Of a stretch of 64,000 nt of DNA, positions 38,901 through 49,225 are shown piece by piece. The stretch comes from Choristoneura fumiferana (lineage: Eukaryota; Arthropoda; Insecta; Lepidoptera; Tortricidae), in assembly GCF_025370935.1 (NCBI RefSeq), contig NC_133490.1, forward strand, positions 2,988,240 through 3,052,239, written 5' to 3'. Position numbers and translations under genes: made by a program. The notes under the pieces are model-generated. The model did not search any database. It saw only the letters and a list, made by a program, of their open reading frames with translations, and was not told the DNA's origin. Within the stretch, counting starts at the first letter, position 1; the number at the start of each line of letters is the position of its first letter.

Positions 38901-41531
38901 GCACCCCTCACGCCAGGGAAAGTAGCGTAGAGCGCTGCCTACGGTTATCCAAGCCATGAGCGCAAATCAAATAATTAGGAATTGAAGTGGTCACCATGGC
39001 TGAAATCGGTCGGATTGTCGTCATCATCCTCATCATCATCATCGTGTTCCAATCAAATAAGTAGGAATCGAAGTGGTCACCATGGCTGAAATCGGTCGGA
39101 TCGTCATCATGGGCATCATCATCATCATCATCGTGCTCCAATCAAATAAATAGGAATCGAAGTGGTCATAATGGCCGAAATCGGTCGGATCGTCGTCATC
39201 ATCATCATCATGATCATCATCATCATAATCATCACCATCGTGCTCCTCCATACTTTTGTATAGCTCTTGACAATTGCCACTATTCCCGGGAACCGTGCAT
39301 TCTTTTAATAAAGCACAATACAATAAAATACAATACAATGACTCTTGACAACAACAACACATGAGACATTTACCAAATTTATTTTCTGACAATGAACTTT
39401 TTTTAAATTAATTGATGTCTTTGCAGGGCATGATGGAAGAATGCAATTTGTCATACATGTCCAGTGAAGATCACATGATGCAAGGCGCTGAGGAGTATCC
39501 CTCCTCGCACGATGATTACAGGTATTTTATGTCAAATTATACCTTTTAATAGTTTTTAGAGAGCCTGGGCAGACAGAGATCGGTCCGGGTTTCGATTTCC
39601 GCTTCTACGTTATTTTTATTGTACCGAGCTCCTAGAAGTTGACTAAAAGTGCCTAATCAGGCTAAGAGGTGCCACCCTACACACGATATCGCTGAGTTGA
39701 GCTCCATCCGTGGCCAGCAATAGACGTTTCGGTAGTCACTTCACACATCTCACAATACTGTTCGCCTATGTTTGAGTTTTCCTTTCCAGTTTAGGTTAGC
39801 TTGAAAAGTTCCCTTTTAGGGATAAATTCGCTTTTGTACTCTTTTTATTTTGTTTTCTGTTTGTATTATTTTTGTGTTTTATGTACAATAAAGTATTTAC
39901 ATACATACATACATCCGTAATGTCTACACTCAATGGCCATGGCGGAACTTAGACATTATGGTTTTTAGTTGGTATGCCCACTTTTATGGAAGCCCACATA
40001 CCTCCGTTTTTCCATCAAGGTGCATACATAAGACCTTCGCCGCCAGACGGTGCTACCCGACGCAAACTCAACGGCTGCATTCAGAGTGCCGCGTAAAGAT
40101 TCACATTTATCTGTTGTGTTGTGTCGTGACGCATCAGAACGGTATCGGTTTCATACGTTTTATATGGCTCCGTTCACATTTAAATCACAACACACACGAC
40201 AGATAAGTGTTGTATTGTGATGCTCTCTGTCTCTCGATCTCTCTCTCTCTCTCTCTCTCTCTCTAGCTTTGATGCGACACAACGCAAGCCGTCACAACAC
40301 ACTGCATCAGATAAATGTGAACGCAACCTTATAAAATGTATGAAACTGATACCGTTCTGTTGCGTCGCGACACAACACGACAGACAAATGTGAATGCGGC
40401 TTAAGGCTTAACTATAACGGCTAAGTTTGTTTGAGAATTATTAGTAGTTTAAGAGTAAATAGCAGCCTAAAGTATAAAATATACCTAAACTTGGAAGATT
40501 CCGTACAAAATACGAAATCCTTAGAAAAATATTACTTATTTTTTTCGTAATGGCTACGGAACCCTATTTTGGGCGTGTCCGACACGCTCTTGGCCGGTTT
40601 TCTTTGTATGTAATGTGTGCGCCTCGCATGAAGTTTTTTTCATTTCATTTCACCATTTTCTACACCGTAGAAAAAAATGTCATATCTTACAAGTCAAATT
40701 TCATCCATGCATAGATTGATTGACAGTGTAAGTAAGGTCTACGGAAATGGTCAATAGTTTTTTGTAGCAAAAATGTATTTTTCAGTCGCCCTTCGCTGTT
40801 GAACGGCTACGGCAGCAGCTCTTCGCACGACGTGAAGGCTGAGGACTTGAGCGCCTCCGAGGACGTCAAGCCAAACATTTACGCGCTCAAAAACGAGATG
40901 CAAGCGTCGGATTATTCTAACAAAGGTATAACTCGATTATAAATAAAATATAACAGTCCCGTGGCTAAATTACTAAATTAATTTAACCGTTCAACACACG
41001 ATTATAAGTCAGGAATGCTCCAACTAGTTTCGATCTTTACGCAAGATCTTTTCCATAGGTGAGTGCGTTGAAGCGTTTAATTTAGTAATTTTATCAAATA
41101 TATCTAAACGTGAGCTTAAGTAATTAGTCCCATGGCTAATCCATACTAATATTATAAATGCGAAAGTGTGTTTGTGTTTTTGTATGTACGTGATTTTTGG
41201 AATAGAGATAGTTTATGGGCCAGAGACTGACAAAGGCTACTTTTTAATCAATAAAGTGTAGTTTATATTTACAAAAGAATTATTTTCTGATAACTGACGC
41301 ACTTATTGATTGTTTTAGGATACTACCCCATTAACCTTTAATCATTGAAACTATCAAACCTCCACAGCAGACTACGCGAACTCTACAAAAGAGTCGTCGA
41401 GCAACCGTTCAGGCGAGACCAGCCCTTACGACGACTACCCTCGCTCCGAGGACCGGTACCGACCCTCCGTGTCCCACATAAAGGACGAGGCCGAAAACCT
41501 GTCCCTCAACGAGCAGAGATCTGATAAATAG
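26486..41531 (+). CDS. FoxP: FoxP copy B with true terminal exon (gene-level entry)
   Basis: Repeats E3 to E15 of copy A in the same order and with the same splice phases, then continues into E16 and the stop codon. Coding segments: 26486-26689, 27192-27303, 27896-28012, 28756-28864, 29343-29521, 30475-30552, 31073-31117, 31408-31484, 32462-32563, 33576-33724 or 37098-37267, 38710-38785, 39427-39521, 40786-40925, 41368-41531. No equivalents of E1 or E2 precede it. The most economical view is that copies A and B are two alleles and the real gene joins E1-E2 (8724-9993) to one set of E3-E15 and then E16, giving at least 614 (E12a) or 621 (E12b) residues. Confidence 0.93.
27192..27303 (+). CDS. 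FoxP: FoxP exon E4, copy B
   Basis: Identical to 11562-11673, including the ACAATAG acceptor and GTAAGC donor. Gln-rich HMSSEAAKRQLEQSRLQDQ segment. Confidence 0.88.
27896..28012 (+). CDS. FoxP: FoxP exon E5, copy B
   Basis: Identical in coding sequence to 12256-12372 (GAQQQQLVQQLQAVQ). Only intron bases just outside differ (CACTGGCATG versus CACGCATG upstream). Confidence 0.88.
28756..28864 (+). CDS. FoxP: FoxP exon E6, copy B (zinc finger, Gln allele)
   Basis: Same as 13110-13218 except codon 28851-28853, CAG (Gln), against CCG (Pro) in copy A: DDYQAFLK versus DDYPAFLK. Gln is the more plausible ancestral state, since vertebrate FoxP fingers have Gln close by (FGQFLK) and Pro would disturb the finger helix. 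Confidence 0.93.
29343..29521 (+). CDS. FoxP: FoxP exon E7, copy B (leucine zipper)
   Basis: Identical to 13720-13898: HLEAAHTLDDR, then the zipper VQMQVVAQLELQLRRERDR. The exon-end echo downstream (about 29764-29795) is shorter than in copy A. Confidence 0.93.
29874..30120 (+). mobile_element. Intact 247-bp non-autonomous Helitron, copy B only
   Basis: Starts TCCCTACTTCCCTACTAATA, contains ATTATAAATGCGAAAG, a CTGT microsatellite (about 29915-29951), CCACTGAACCGATTTTGATG and ends CGCGGCCTTAAGCTAG. Copy A has the uninterrupted site CATATGAAAA|TATTACAT (about 14271-14288). Insertion is exactly between A and T without target duplication, with 5'-TC and 3'-CTAG ends, the Helitron signature. Confidence 0.85.
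30475..30552 (+). CDS. FoxP: FoxP exon E8, copy B
   Basis: Identical to 14635-14712 (ATNEGASPGPVRRRVSDK). Confidence 0.88.
31073..31117 (+). CDS. FoxP: FoxP exon E9, copy B (microexon)
   Basis: Identical to 15232-15276 (LPYMLERAGLDVQQ). Confidence 0.9.
31408..31484 (+). CDS. FoxP: FoxP exon E10, copy B (forkhead start)
   Basis: Identical to 15563-15639 (DVRPPFTYASLIRQ). Confidence 0.95.
32180..32420 (+). mobile_element. RTE-type LINE 3' fragment, copy B
   Basis: Counterpart of 16330-16577. The ATGATG tail is shorter here (GATATCATGATGAAAAG), a microsatellite length difference between the copies. Confidence 0.6.
32462..32563 (+). CDS. FoxP: FoxP exon E11, copy B
   Basis: Identical to 16618-16719 (SIIESPDKQLTLNEIYNWF to AATWK). 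Confidence 0.95.
33576..33724 (+). CDS. FoxP: FoxP exon E12a, copy B (canonical forkhead half)
   Basis: Identical to 17760-17908 (NAVRHNLSLHKCFMRVENVK). The same TACACAG tandem repeat follows at about 33751-34150. Unspliced read-through would stop at about 33909-33911. Confidence 0.93.
35520..35720. other. Copy B-specific intron segment
   Basis: About 200 bp after ACAAATAATATAATT (TTTAATGATAATCCTGATC to AACAAAATCACACTGAAC) is missing from copy A, where AATATAATTACACTGAAC is continuous at about 19716. It is AT-rich, has no transposon ends I recognise, and keeps the ACACTGA/TACACT style of the surrounding intron, so a deletion in copy A is as likely as an insertion in B. Confidence 0.45.
37098..37267 (+). 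CDS. FoxP: FoxP exon E12b, copy B (alternative forkhead half)
   Basis: Identical to 21107-21276: NAIRTNLSLHKCFVRYEDD and RGRPRKYDP (AT-hook-like codons 37212-37229). Donor GTAAGG overlaps TAA 37269-37271. The upstream alternative acceptor (ATTTTTTCAG, ending 37031) and its in-frame TAG are also preserved. Confidence 0.9.
38710..38785 (+). CDS. FoxP: FoxP exon E13, copy B
   Basis: Identical to 22719-22794 (FMGAQSPPMMTSPHGYSEA). Confidence 0.88.
39427..39521 (+). CDS. FoxP: FoxP exon E14, copy B
   Basis: Identical to 23575-23669 (GMMEECNLSYMSSEDHMMQ). Confidence 0.87.
40082..40401. mobile_element. Large fold-back MITE, copy B
   Basis: Counterpart of 24228-24557, with the same GTGTCGTGACGCATCAGAAC arm and a slightly different CT microsatellite length. 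Its better-preserved right end (AAATGTGAATGCGGC) mirrors a left end of the form CGTAAAGATTCACATTT. Confidence 0.65.
40405..40610. mobile_element. GGTTCCG-type repeat fragment, copy B only
   Basis: AACTATAACGGCTAAGTTTG, ATGGCTACGGAACCCTATTT and GCGTGTCCGACACGCTCTTG match the right part of the repeat at 55085-55535. Copy A carries a different LINE fragment at this spot (24560-24700). Confidence 0.55.
40786..40925 (+). CDS. FoxP: FoxP exon E15, copy B
   Basis: Identical to 24871-25010. Phase 1 out fits E16 at 41368. Confidence 0.9.
41140..41262 (+). mobile_element. Helitron 5'-end fragment in E15-E16 intron
   Basis: TCCATACTAATATTATAAAT and GCGAAAGTGTGTTTGTG form the Helitron 5' end, preceded by A. 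The body ends near AAGGCTACTTTTTAATC without a CTAG end, so the copy is truncated. Confidence 0.6.
41368..41531 (+). CDS. FoxP: FoxP exon E16, terminal coding exon
   Basis: Acceptor AACCTCCACAG with a second CAG directly after (NAGNAG). Using 41368 gives Ala-Asp-Tyr and using 41371 gives Asp-Tyr; both stay in frame. Encodes DYANSTKESSSNRSGETSPY, DDYPRSEDRYRPSVSHIKDE then AENLSLNEQRSDK and TAG at 41529-41531. The Ser/Asp/Glu-rich tail with IKDE (psi-K-x-E) fits an acidic FoxP C-terminus. It occurs once only, because copy A ends at the gap before reaching it. Confidence 0.87.
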
Positions 41532-43310
41532 AGGAAACGAAGAGACGAGAACAAGTGTTGGAGACATTAACAGTGATGTTCTTGACGATTAAGCAATAAG
41601 CGAAGTTGGTCGTGAAATACAGTGTTGAGACCAGTTTGGAACTGCGAGAAATATCGTGCAAATTGCATTATGCGAGGAGTTTGAAGCGGTCAATTTTGCA
41701 GAATCTTTCTTGCGTAAAAGTGGGCTTTAGAGTCATAATCACAGTATGTAATACAAGTTTATATTTACGGGTGTAGTTCTATTTCAAGTTATTAGACGTG
41801 TCTTACAATGTGTCATGTGTTCATAGTTGGTTTTTTTATATTGTGGACGATCTCTCGTGGATTCTGTGAGTAGAGGTAACCAAATATTTTTTTGTTTATT
41901 TTTAAACTGACCCGGTTTTAACGGGGTACTTTGAAGTATTATAGTTTATATTTTGTGTCTATGCTAAGTTTTATTTTTTTATGTTTTTTTAGGTAAGGTA
42001 ATTGAGAAATTAGGTCTTCTATTTATAGAATGTAAGTGTTAGGAAATTTTAGATGAAACGAATTGCGCTAAATAATCAAAATTCAACGATAAAATAACCT
42101 TAAAAGGTCCATATCAATATTTAAAAAGTATTTAATCATTATTTGTAAAATACAAATAATACGAACAATAAGTAGTTGTATTGGACTGTTAGGAGATCGT
42201 AAGGTACATAAAGTTTTAATATTTAACGCTAAGCGTTTTGGTTCTTTACATTTTGATTGCTTTAACCAAAATAAAAAACTTTGGAAATAACATAAAGTTA
42301 CAAGTCTCAAATGTTTTCATGAACCATGTTGCTTGCCGGTTACAAAAAACAACAGATATAATGTAAATTGCTAAGGTATCCCGCCACTTCAACTATAGAT
42401 TTAGTTGACGAAGTACCGAATAAAATAGATAGTACAACCGGTTCACCGATAGTTATATTATAGTACAAATCGCTAAGAACCTGCGCAAGCGTTCGCAAAC
42501 ATGTGCGATCGTCAGATACTTAATCGGGAAAAATCAGATAATCGTAAATATCACAATTTAAAAAAGATCCTGATGTAAATGTGACTAAAGAAACTTTCTG
42601 AGCTAAAAGGTACAATCTCAATATTAAATAGGTACGATATATGTATTTATGCCATGAAAATTGTTGTAACTAGACTTTGCTATTTGTAACTTTGTAAGAG
42701 AGACCGTGAGCGGTGCTTTTTTTGCTCATTTTGCTACTTAACGCAAACTATGTTGTACCCGCATGGAATTGTTTTTAAATTTTATTTTTAAATCGTATTA
42801 AGAAAATGATCTGAAGATTTATTTTAGTGTAAGCTTTTTTGTTCGAGCTGTAGCTTTGGAGGTTCTGAGGAATTATTTCTAGTGTAAGAATTAGGTTGTA
42901 CATATTTATCATGAATGTCATGAGGTGTAAATTGTTATGAAAGGTAAATCTAGACACGTGTAAACGTTCACTTATTATATAATACTTTAATATTGCATAT
43001 TAAATCGTTCATGTTGTAGAAAATTTAGAAAAAAAAACTTTAGTAGTAAAAATTTTCACTGTGTACTAATACGATACGAAAGTTTGTTTTTTATTTGCAT
43101 TTTGTACTTGTGCATTTACGTTTTATACAACATTTTGTGAACCTTCGATAGTTATTGGTGAATTCAAGAAGGGTTGAATCATATCACAGTTATGTATGTA
43201 CACCTACTTATAATACCTAGTAGTGTAATTTGATGTGTATGTAAAATGTATATTCCATTTTGCAATAATTCTTGAATAAGTAGAAAAATAAATGCTGGCA
43301 TGTTAAAAGT
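41532..43310 (+). other. FoxP: FoxP 3' UTR
   Basis: AT-rich sequence with no coding features after the stop. A clear polyadenylation signal AATAAA is at 43287-43292, followed by a GT/T-rich stretch (TTTTTGTTTAGG near 43322). An earlier AATAAA (about 42418) could give a shorter form. Extent is inferred; transcript data would settle it. Confidence 0.55.
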
Positions 43311-43384
43311 AATTTGACACATTTTTGTTTAGGTAAAAACAACAATTGTAACTAAACCGATTGCTTTATCAAAAAAAGTATACT

Positions 43385-43609
43385 TGGGCCAATCAACTAT
43401 TTTACCGACACTTTGGGCGTCTCCTGCGTTACCAAAAATCGTACTTCCAACAAGATATTTCACGTTTAATAGTTGAACTTACGCAGGATGGCATGTATTC
43501 AAATACACCATTATTAAATTACAGAAAAACATGTTTACTTACAAAAATCTGCAATTGTTTGAAAAATGTCGCGGACAGATTAATGTGGGTAAAAAAGTTG
43601 ATTGACCCA
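43385..43609. mobile_element. Inverted-repeat element, TGGGCCAATCAACT ends (copy 1)
   Basis: Left TGGGCCAATCAACTATTTTA and right AAAAGTTGATTGACCCA are inverted copies. The element matches 51517-51758 in opposite orientation along most of its length (ATATTTCACG, AAACATGTTTACTTAC, AAATGTCGCGGACAGATTAA). No coding potential is recognised, and I could not find a clear target duplication. Confidence 0.65.
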
Positions 43610-43619
43610 CTTACCACTT

Positions 43620-46600
43620 CATTATGTTGAAAGGCATCGTCTTAAAAACAAATGTGGAAACAGTTGTGGTTTAATTTTGATGTTTAAACATACATTTTTT
43701 CACTGTCAAGTACAAATATTGTTTTTAACACATCGAAAATTGACACAGAACACAGGAATTGAAATTTGTTGTTAATCAAATAGAATTAAACTATGAAAAT
43801 TACTTACTTGATTTGCAATATCCATTGTTTTGTTACGAGTTGAGAATGTAGGCGAATTTCAAAAACCTACGGTATTATTAAAAGAATTTATTTTTTTGTT
43901 ACAAATATAAAATTTTACAAATGATACATTGTAAGCCAAAAATGAGTACTTTACCAATGACTCATTAAAGCCCTATCTTCGCGGTTTTTTATTATGAAGT
44001 TTTATATTTACCCATAAGAACAATGAAATTGTATTTGCTGGATTATTGATTATATATAATATTACAGCATATAATCTCAACTCGTTCAATAGGAATGCAA
44101 TCGACCCACAGTGGGGTAAAGCTACATTTATTGATCATTGTAAATTATACTTAATTAGTGTTGTATTAAACAAAATCATTACAATTATTGTGTTTGTTTT
44201 ATTTAAACCGAGTGGAAAGAAAAATCAATAAGACAAAAATTACAAATATTAGCATTAGCTCGTGATGATAGGTACTTAGTAAAAATTGTTAAGTACACGT
44301 CACACGAAAGTTCACGAAACTTTAACCATATAATGTCCATAATTTTGTGGTTTAAATAATTGACAAAAGAAATAACTTTTTGGTAAAAAAATAATTTTTA
44401 ATACAAGCATTTTTTGCTGACTGTACTTTTTGTCGACTTAACTTGCATTGTCACCCAAACTACATTTGCATACCAAATCTCAAGTCGATGTCATTAACCG
44501 TTGTATTCTCACGAAATTTTTGGTATGCCAAATTTCAAGTCAATCCAAGACTACTGGAAGTTGATTGAATTTAACTTGCAAGATTTGATTACAGACAGAC
44601 AGACATACAACGGGACAGGTGAAGCTAAATAAAAGCTTGTAAAAATACGAGCCTGATTTTGAACATGAAACTACCATGAGACTCACTCATATTATAATAA
44701 TAATAATAATAATAATAGAATTTTTTATTCACCATCACAAACTAAAAATACAATACAAGACAGATAACATTATGAAGTGAGGCAAAATGGACATGAGACT
44801 CAGCGAGGTCGCTGGTTTTCAGTCTCCAACCAAACTAAAAACTAACTAAACTATACTTACTACGGTAGGTGCGCTGCCACAACGACATATTAAATGATAA
44901 TTGTCACACAATTGTGAAACATGTCGAGCTTAACTTGATTTTAGACGTGAGTTATCCGGTACAATATCATTTAGGGCAGAAGTACCGGGTTTGGCCACCT
45001 TAAGCCCGTTTTTGGCCAGTTGACATTTGCAGTCATATTATTATATAAAAAAATATAGTATTAAAAATAAATATAATTATACTTCATGAAATCTTACCTA
45101 TTATGAATTTTCTGCATCATCTCTAAACTGATGAGTCATTTCGCAGATGCTAACATTTTGTCGCTTATGTAATTAATGTGCAACAGAAATGTGTGTCTTG
45201 AGTGTTACATCCGGTGCGACACGTTTCGACGTGAACATATAATAATATGCTCTTAATTCATAATGTAATACTTGATATTATGATGACGACGTTAAAACGA
45301 CATTTTACTATTATTATACTATTATTTTTATTATTAACGTTATTTATATTTTTAACAAAAACTTATTATGGTGTATGTTTAAGTAACTGTTATATTATAC
45401 TCGTAAAAGGTAAGATTTACTTACTTACTTACCTAATAATAATTTAAATACAGTCAAAGTATATGTATAACTTTAAACAATGGCGATAGAATACTTAGCG
45501 GATCCAAAATGAAATATATAGTATGCAACGCAAAGAGAGATTTCCGTACTAAATTTCAAGTCAAGGAGTTCCGTCCTGCGGGCACGATCCGGGTTAGATC
45601 ATGGATATCACTACCAGATTATTGTTTTGTCACCAGATTTACATAAGCATGCCAAAAAGTCAATCTGACCCTGGAAGTGGGTCTAATTTAACTTGCATGA
45701 TTTGACACGTACATATACAAACATAAGTGAAACATAACATACATTGGAAGTTAAATAAAAGCTTGTAATAAAATGTACACGTCAAGTCAACCTTTTTTAA
45801 TGGAGATAAAAACGAAGTATACTTAAATTAAGGTTAAGAAAACAACTTTCGAGTGTGATCAACTTTTCTTTTATTAAAAACACCCCTATACGTGATTTCT
45901 GCCACCATGAATGGATTACAACAAGTGCGTTGCGTACGCGCCGATAGAGAGCATTCTGTTAATATCATCGACGTGACACGTTAAATGCCGCTAGCTTGAT
46001 TTATGGCTCCTTGCAAGTGCAATAGGGATGTGGCTAGGACATATCGATATCTATAAAGAATAAATTGTAAGTAATAAGTTTGTATATAAATATAAAAAAT
46101 GAAAGAAATTTATTTAATTATAATTTATTTCATATTTTAGTAAAATTGTTTTTTTTTATAATTTTGTTTCTGAAAGACACATTTGAGTCTTTATTGGACC
46201 AAAATAGTAGACTGTTCAACAAGGGACCAAAACGAGCCCCATCGTATATATTGTAGTGATTTTATTATGTTGATTTGTAAGGTAATGATTTTTGTAATAT
46301 GAGTTGTAAAATTTAAGTAAAATACTAAAAAAGTCTACCATGCGCTTCATTAATTTTTATTTCTGTAAATAAACTTTTTTCAATTTACAACAGGTTAATT
46401 TTATTAAAGTCCAATAAAGTAACGATGGAAAATTAGCAAAATGCAAACCAAAATCAACTTACACGACCTATGAAAACCATGCCCACGTAACTTTGCCTTT
46501 ACGTTCATAGTGGTAAAGACTTCATAATAAACTCAGTTTCTGCTGTATTTGTAACTCTCTATTCTTTTAAAACGAGCACTCTGACCTTAGGTTTGTATCG
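43620..46600. other. Intergenic AT-rich DNA with LINE debris
   Basis: No gene seen. A TAA microsatellite lies at about 44696-44717. Two related tails (TAAATAAAAGCTTGTAA at about 44627 and 45752) follow similar text (AATTTCAAGTCAA, ACTTGCATGATTTG / ACTTGCAAGATTTG) and look like 3' ends of one repeat. Small open frames here have no coding character. Confidence 0.4.
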
Positions 46601-46639
46601 TATAACTTATCCGAAAAAAGTTACCGGTTCGCTACAACC

Positions 46640-46795
46640 AAATGTCACCAGCCCCAATGAAGACCAGCGTTGGCCTACCCGGCCAACACTATGCTGAGCT
46701 GGGACCGCTTCGCGAGTTCGCAAATTGTTGTATTTTCGTTATTATTTTTGTGCGTTTAGCGAATAAATATTTTCTATTCTATTCTATTCTAAAAT
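46640..46795 (+). mobile_element. LINE 3' UTR with TATTC tail
   Basis: CCCCAATGAAGACCAGCG, GCTGAGCTGGGACCGCTTCG and GCGAATAAATATTTTC followed by a TATTCTATTC run. Same family as 5395-5545 and, in reverse, 62162-62290. Confidence 0.55.
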
Positions 46796-46799
46796 ACCA

Positions 46800-48290
46800 A
46801 GTTCTTAATTAGTACGGCCCAATGTCAAAAATAATTCTTAAAACACCGTATTCTTGACATGACTTTAATTCAAATTGATACAAAAACGTCTCAAGATTAA
46901 AACGTTCAATTCCCAAAATAGTGCCTAAACTCGTACTGAGCTGCTATGAAAAAATGTCTAAATTTCGAAATCACTGTTTTTCATAAAAATAGTGATGAAC
47001 AACTAAATTAATTATCAACTTGGATTTCGACAAATTTTATCTTGTTACTATTTTTATCATAAATGCGATCGAAAATTTAGTACCCAGTCCAAATTTTAGG
47101 TATAATGAGACAGTAAGGTATTGTTGAATTTTAGAAATTATGAAACTAATACATTTTCACCTTCAGTCTTAATAATAATTCGATATTTGAAGGAGTAGTT
47201 CTTTTTAGCGATATCGGATGTAATGTGTAAAGGCAATTATGACATTTTGTTGTACGGAAAATAAATCTATTTGAGATTTTTGACATTTTGGAACTAACCT
47301 GTTTTGACATTGCAGCAGAATTCTCTTTAGCAGAAAGAGTAAGACTTACGCGGGCGACCGAGCTTTGCTCGGGTTAAAACTCGAAAACACGGATTTTCCC
47401 AGAAATAAGACCAAGCTAGATCGATTCTTCGCCCCCGAAAGCCCACACGTAGCACATCGAAGTCGTTTGAACCTAACCGATTTCCGAGGACCTAGAAGTA
47501 TTTTTTTTAATACAAGAATTGCACATTTGATGTGATGATTTAAGATAGATAGATATACATTTACGATGATACAATTATTTGTAAAGTTTATTGGCGTGTC
47601 CCATCCCTAGCAACCCACTGACATGTGGCTCTTAATTATAACTCTTCCCGCCCTCAACCACAACCACTGAACCGAAAAAAAAATCTAAAATAACCGTATT
47701 TTTAATCCCGATCTGGTTACTGAACTCATACAAAAAACCAACACATGTCTACGAATGGGTTAAAATTCCTTTTTTTACTGAAAACTGTCGTTTCGATTCG
47801 AAATGGAAAGTTAGGGGTTAATTTAGTATTCTCAAATGCGTTTTTATGTTTTTTTTTTTAGTTTTTGTATTGAGAGATGAGTAATGGCGACACATGGCAA
47901 TGGTTTTGATTGTTGCCATATGAAACACGTGAGAATTTTTTTTTGGTTTGTATTTAGATATCCTAGAACTAAACGTGCATTTTTGTCGCGTGAGGCGATG
48001 GGCTGTCTTAAAATAGTAGCGCCTGTCATCTTAACAATACGTTGGAACCATACATTTGTAACATGATTCAATGTAACCTCATATCCGGTGAACATCATGA
48101 CTGAGGTCTTTTTTCCGTGTATAGTCTGCCTTTTAAGGATTCCGTACTTGTACTTCTACAAGTTAGCTTGTAATTTCGCCATGACCCGCTAGTGCTAGTG
48201 TCAGAAAGCTGTTAAAATTTTGTGTAACCACGCCGACCAAGCAGTATAAAATTTTGAAAAAAAAAAGTTTTTTTTAGTGTAGGGTACACG
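46800..48290. other. Intergenic DNA, one common repeat motif
   Basis: Mostly AT-rich with no gene. At about 47340-47520, GCGGGCGACCGAGCTTTGCTCGGG contains a short palindrome (CCGAGCTTTGCTCGG), followed by moderately GC-rich text typical of a dispersed insect repeat, though I see it only once in this window. The paired open frames near 47844-48098 on opposite strands are not convincing genes. Confidence 0.35.
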
Positions 48291-48297
48291 TAAAGTT

Positions 48298-49005
48298 CAT
48301 CTTCATCATCATCATCAGCCTATAGCAGTCCAGTGCTGGACATAGACCTCCCCCAAAGAGCGCCATTGCACCCTGTCCTCGGCTAGACGCATCCAGCTTC
48401 TACCAGCAGCCTTTCTCAGATCGTCACTCCACCTGGCAGGAGGGCGTCCTACACTACGTTTGCCAAGACGCGGTCTCCTCTCAAGAACTCGTTTACTCCA
48501 GCGGTTGTCGGTTCTGCGACAGATATGACCAGTCCACTGCCACTTCAACTTGCTAATTCTCTGAGCTATGTCGATGACCTTAGTTCTGTGTCGGATAGCC
48601 TCGTTGCGGATTCTATCTTTCAGAGAAACTCCGAGCATAGCTCGTTCCATAGCTCGCTGAGCGAGCTTGAAGTGGTGGATTAGTCGTACTGTGAGTGTCC
48701 ACGTTTCAGCTCCGTATTTCATGATGAATGACGGGTAGGACGCACGGGTTGAAAACTTTCGTTTTCAGACATTGCGGTATGAATGACGAGAAAACTTGTC
48801 ATAATTTTCCGAATGCTGCCCAGCCCAGCTGAATCCTCCGCTTGGCCTCCTTCTCAAAGTTGTTTCTACCTAGCTGCAAAATCTCCCCGAGGTATGTGTA
48901 CGTACTCCGAAAAAACTTCAAGGAGATTTCCATTGACGCGGCCTCGGATCAACGCGGTCGTTGACCATCATTTTGGTCTTATCCACATTCACACGTAAAG
49001 TTACT
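48298..49005 (-). pseudogene. RTE-type LINE fragment, reverse-transcriptase C-terminus
   Basis: The minus-strand frame 48722-48315 encodes YGAETWTLTVRLIHHFKLAQ, RAMERAMLGVSLKDRIRNE, KLKWQWTGHICRRTDNRW, KRSVGRPPARWSDDLRKAAG and ends SLGEVYVQHWTAIG, followed by a GATGATGATG tail. Upstream (to about 49005) other frames still resemble the reverse transcriptase (VDKTKMMVN, GRFCS) but carry stops and shifts. This is the 3' portion of an RTE-clade non-LTR retrotransposon, truncated and inactive. Same family as the fragments at 4037, 6548, 16330 and 52345. Confidence 0.8.
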
Positions 49006-49009
49006 ACGA

Positions 49010-49225
49010 CCCAAACCCTCTCTGGGCCGTAGTTCCAACCATGGCCAAGTACGGATTGGCAACTTCACGCACACCATTGAATTTCTTCGGAGTTGTGTAC
49101 AGGTTTCCTTTCGATGTTTTCCAGTATGATAAATTATAGCTAGCTCATGATAAATTTCCATACGCACATAAATTCCGAAAAAATCAGAAGTGCGAGCTCG
49201 GGCTCGGTTCTAGCCACCACGGACT
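49010..49225 (-). mobile_element. SINE family 1, degraded
   Basis: CTGGGCCGTAGTTCC, ACTTCACGCACACCATTGAA and AAATTCCGAAAAAATCAGAA match the SINE at 423-722, but the tRNA-like head is largely eroded (GAGCTCGGGCTCGGTTC). Confidence 0.55.

Noticed and set aside
10000..41000. A genuine tandem duplication creating a double-forkhead FoxP gene
   Set aside because: The only junction between copies is a 100-N gap, the exon phases do not join there, and each copy lacks the exons found uniquely on the other side. Haplotype duplication explains everything more simply.
45247..45447. 66-codon hydrophobic frame
   Set aside because: Chance frame in AT-rich DNA with Leu/Ile/Thr bias and no upstream or downstream gene signals.
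47844..48098. Overlapping frames on both strands near 47.9 kb
   Set aside because: No recognisable motif on either strand; equal openness on both strands argues against coding.
48783..48998. + strand frame of 71 codons
   Set aside because: It lies antisense to the RTE reverse-transcriptase fragment, whose minus-strand motifs explain the sequence.
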